In this document: piece after piece, positions 61,328 through 64,000 of the stretch
How the letters are laid out: each line of letters starts with the position of its first letter
Position numbering within the stretch: position 1 is the stretch's first letter
Assembly: GCF_029227915.1 (NCBI RefSeq)
Contig: NC_079886.1
Location: 11,057,501 to 11,121,500, forward strand
Direction: 5' to 3'
Origin: Hydractinia symbiolongicarpus
Lineage: Eukaryota; Cnidaria; Hydrozoa; Anthoathecata; Hydractiniidae
Length of the DNA: 64,000 bases
Made by a program: the position numbers and the translations under genes
The notes under the pieces: generated by a model
What the model saw: only the letters and a program-made list of their open reading frames with translations
Databases searched by the model: none
Told to the model about the DNA's origin: nothing

Positions 61328-61850
61328 CCAACCAATCATCATCATCATCATTCTTGGCTTAACGTCCGTTTTCCATGCTAGCATGGGTTGGACAGGGTAT
61401 ATTAATGACCCTCTTCCAATCTGATCTAGACTGTGTTAGATCTAAACTCAACTTCCTCTGTATCAAGTCTGTCCTTATAACCTCCTGCCAAGTCTTTCTC
61501 GGGTCTGCCTCTGGGCTTTGCCGCAGGAACTATCAAGTCTCTACACTTTCTTACCAAATTATCCTCCTCCATTCTTTTCAAGTGCCCCAGCCAATTCAAT
61601 CTTCTTATCTGGATAACATCTTTAATTCTATGGAGACTTAGCCTGCTTCTTAGCTCATCTGAACTCTTTCTGTCTCTCAGACTGGCATTCTTTCTGTCTC
61701 TCAGACCTAACCATTCTCATATCATTCCTTTCTAAACGGTCAAGATCTTCCTGCTTCACTGCCCATGTCTCACTACCGTACAACATAACACTTCTTACAC
61801 AGGCCTCATACAACCTACCTTTTACCTCAATTGACAGTACTCTGACAATC
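61328..61850 (-). pseudogene. LINE 3' end with reverse transcriptase C-terminus
   Basis: The minus strand, across frameshifts, encodes GRLYEACVRSVMLYGSETWA, VKQEDLDRLERNDMRMVR, then LRSRLSLHRIKDVIQIRRL, NWLGHLKRME, and KPRGRPEKD. This is the typical end of RTE/L1-like non-LTR reverse transcriptases (cDNA-thumb YGSETW block and the GRPxKxW block). The 3'UTR carries a palindrome around CCATGCTAGCATGG within gtcc...ggac and ends in a (GAT)n tail (catcatcatcat on the plus strand). A small duplication (ctttctgtctctcagac twice) disrupts the frame. It is a dead, 5'-truncated copy. Confidence 0.8.
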
Positions 61851-61909
61851 TGACGAATAATCAGAAAGCCTTTAACTGTAGTATTTTCTCACTGTTTATT
61901 ACCAAGATG

Positions 61910-62090
61910 TAACACCATCTATATTTACAAGTTCATTCATAGTCAAGTGCCATGTCAAGAATGTTAAGAATTTTGCAGAATAACATTTTTTATGGTATAT
62001 ACTGTAACACCATCTATATTTACAAGTTCATTCATCATCAAGTGCCATTTTAAGAATTTTGCAGAATAACATTTTTTTATGGTATATACT
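61910..62090. repeat. Two tandem copies of a ~90 bp unit
   Basis: taacaccatctatatttaca starts at 61910 and again at 62005, each followed by agttcattcat, caagtgccat, agaattttgcagaataac and tatggtatatact. The second copy lacks about 10 bases. Confidence 0.9.
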
Positions 62091-62517
62091 TTAAACAAAA
62101 CCATATTTGAAGGATAAATTCCTTACATCGGAACAAACAAACAAACATGGGATCACACCAAATTTACAAAAAAAATGACTTAAATTTTAACAATAAATGA
62201 GATGAGACAGGATTTGGGATGGATCAATACATAGATAAAAATAACTGGAAATCTTTGGACTTTGTTGTAGGACTATGGACACTAAATTTCTAATTTCTAT
62301 TTTTTCAAAAACTTTGTAGAGCAAAAGCTTTTGTGAGTTTTAGGCCTGTCTATCTGTATAATCTTGTGGATTTGTTTTCCATTTTATTATTTTGTGTACA
62401 TATTTGTTAGAAAATAAACAAACCTGTGCTAGCTCACATGAAAACTATTTATTTAATAAAATTGTACAAAACTTATATTGTTATATTGATTTGTTTAGAT
62501 TTGACAACATTAATGTA

Positions 62518-63078
62518 ATGGCAAGGCTTTTACATACCTGTAGAAAGGCTGGGCAATGGACAAGGTATCTGTCGAACTTTACAGCTGAGCAAAAAGCGAT
62601 TGAGAAGCATGCTGGCGAAACAGCAGCAACGTGGAAGTACATAAGTTTGTGCGTTGGCTTACCAGTGTGTGGATTTCTGTTTTATAAAAATCTCATAGTT
62701 GGTGAAGAGGAGCACCATAGCACTTGGATTCCCTATGATCATATTCGAATTCGTAAGGTACCCTTCCCATGGGGACCGGAATCGTTGTTTCATTCCAAAC
62801 ATAATCTTGGACCAAACCAAGGTGAGCACGAAGAAGAAGCTCGAAAAGAAAATTTCATTACAGCATTTATACGCAACGAAATGGAACGTCATGTAAAGGA
62901 GGATTGGAAAGTACAAGTTGAAATGCTCGAATATTGTCATCAAAAAATGCTAGAACATATTGAACGAAAGAAGTTCCCTTCATACCCTCCTATGCCAAGT
63001 TATGCGCGAGTTTTTGGTTTGCCAAAATACGAACTTCATGACCCGAAATCACAAAGGCCAATTGGATTCGATGATTAA
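62518..63078 (+). CDS. COX6A: Cytochrome c oxidase subunit 6A with C-terminal extension
   Basis: 186 residues in one exon from ATG 62518, 20 bases after an acceptor (ttgtttag, 62498), so the upstream exon is untranslated. Residues 1-30 are basic and poor in acid, a mitochondrial presequence type. WKYISLCVGLPVCGFLFYK (39-57) is the single membrane helix, and YDHIRIRKVPFPWGPESLFH (73-92) is the COX6A signature (R-I-R-x-x-P-F-P-W-G ... LFH). COX6A is a nuclear-coded inner-membrane subunit of complex IV that regulates the enzyme and its dimer. Usual COX6A proteins (about 110 residues) end soon after this. Here about 80 more residues follow: an acidic linker, a charged helix (RNEMERHVKEDWKVQVEMLE), YCHQKMLEHIERKKFPSYPP and a C-terminal IGFDD. 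I do not recognise the extension. Confidence 0.85.
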   Translation: MARLLHTCRKAGQWTRYLSNFTAEQKAIEKHAGETAATWKYISLCVGLPVCGFLFYKNLIVGEEEHHSTWIPYDHIRIRKVPFPWGPESLFHSKHNLGPNQGEHEEEARKENFITAFIRNEMERHVKEDWKVQVEMLEYCHQKMLEHIERKKFPSYPPMPSYARVFGLPKYELHDPKSQRPIGFDD

Positions 63079-64000
63079 ATGTTGTTTTCAGAACAGTCAA
63101 TTTCTTTACATTATTGACTAAATATTTTGTTTTTCTTATCCATGGAAACCTGTTTATTGGTCAAATTGTATATACATACATTGCTCCTGCTGTTATTTTC
63201 TTCTCTTGTATTAGCCAGGTCGTAACATACACCCATTTTTAAGAGGCAGGAAATTTATTTTTATAGGCAAATATGGAAACTTAAGAAGTTCTTTTGCAGC
63301 ATTTTTATGAGAAATTCTAGTATTATGCTCAAACCCACGTTCAGATGAACCTGACAGGTTTATATTTGCAAATTATAAAGATTTAACACATATAGCGCAG
63401 TTCATTGTGGAATATCGGTGTCTTAATTCGAAAAGTTTATTGAAAGTATATCTTCTCTCAACATTGTGTTTATCTTGTTGTTTCCGGGTCTCCAATCTTT
63501 CAGCACTTGTGAAGAATTTTCTCAATATTCTGAAAGCGTCAAGAAAAAATCAGGAATATTAAACATTCTTTAATATGTCAGGAAAACGTCAAAATTTTCA
63601 GATCTGTTTTTGAAGAATTACCTTTTTTTTTGCGCTCAAATGTCTTTTCTTCTATTATTATGCTTTTATCAAATTCTCATAGAGAGCTTTTTTTGTCTAA
63701 AACCAAGAATTTTATTTTTTTTTCTTTCCATTTGAAGGAGAAATTGCGTGATAATCAATACGCGCAAAATAATTTTTTCGTTGTGCGAAAATTAGTACAA
63801 ACAGCTAAAAAATTAAGTGAAATGGCAGGAATTAAAACTGAAAGATGACAGGAAATTGTGAGGATAACGAGTTTAATATTGACAGGAAACACATGTGATT
63901 AATAGACAGCGTTGAGGTTTCTTCCAAAAAGCGTACAAGACAGGAGAAAAACAGAATGATTTGTTGATTAAGGATAACGAGTTTAATATTGCTGGAAACA
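63079..64000. other. 3' flank of COX6A
   Basis: No further gene recognised. A direct repeat of aggataacgagtttaatatt lies at about 63861 and 63969. AT-rich short frames only. Confidence 0.45.

Noticed and set aside
61375-61641. 88-codon plus-strand ORF
   Set aside because: It is antisense to the LINE reverse transcriptase C-terminus read on the minus strand.
62659-62943. 94-codon minus-strand ORF
   Set aside because: Shadow of the COX6A coding exon.

Overview
The window is a stretch of AT-rich, intron-containing animal nuclear DNA. Gene structure (many short exons with GT-AG introns), LINE reverse-transcriptase remnants, a tRNA-headed SINE, many MITE-like inverted repeats and a Ulp1/PHD transposon-type pseudogene suggest a non-bilaterian or marine invertebrate, most likely a cnidarian (hydrozoan-like). 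That placement is inference from repeat style and protein similarity; I cannot name the species. No rRNA or true tRNA genes, bacterial operons or CRISPR arrays were seen.

Layout. A HECW-type E3 ligase first coding exon lies at 1236-1473 (minus), reading off the left edge. A long gene-poor stretch with a SINE follows. A nuclear envelope protein NEMP1/2 gene (8443-13726, plus, 9 exons) and a CCA-adding enzyme gene TRNT1 (14146-16063, plus, 3 exons) stand head to tail. Two tandem hypoxanthine phosphoribosyltransferase genes on the minus strand occupy 17748-22621 and 31850-36288. They share ten exons of matching lengths. Between them is a LINE cut in two by a 2.2 kb TTAA-flanked element. At 37651-39246 is a TA-flanked inverted-repeat transposon carrying a BEN-domain ORF, followed by a P2X7-type cysteine-rich exon. 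ALKBH1 (41300-43307, plus, 3 exons) and the zinc transporter subunit SLC30A6/ZnT6 (44277-49137, plus, 13 exons) come next. An intronless MFSD6-like transporter (51604-53046, minus) follows. The right third is mostly repeats: a 215 bp TA tract, a Ulp1/PHD pseudogene, MITEs and a LINE 3' end. It closes with a COX6A gene bearing an unusual C-terminal extension (62518-63078, plus).

The recognised genes are housekeeping functions: tRNA maturation (TRNT1), tRNA/DNA demethylation (ALKBH1), purine salvage (HPRT x2), secretory-pathway zinc loading (ZnT6), respiration (COX6A) and the nuclear envelope (NEMP). They form no obvious pathway cluster. I reconstructed exon joins by splice consensus and reading phase. 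For NEMP, TRNT1, ALKBH1 and SLC30A6 the exon lengths sum to an open frame from a candidate start to the stop. For both HPRT genes the ten shared exons are in frame, but the first coding exon could not be fixed.
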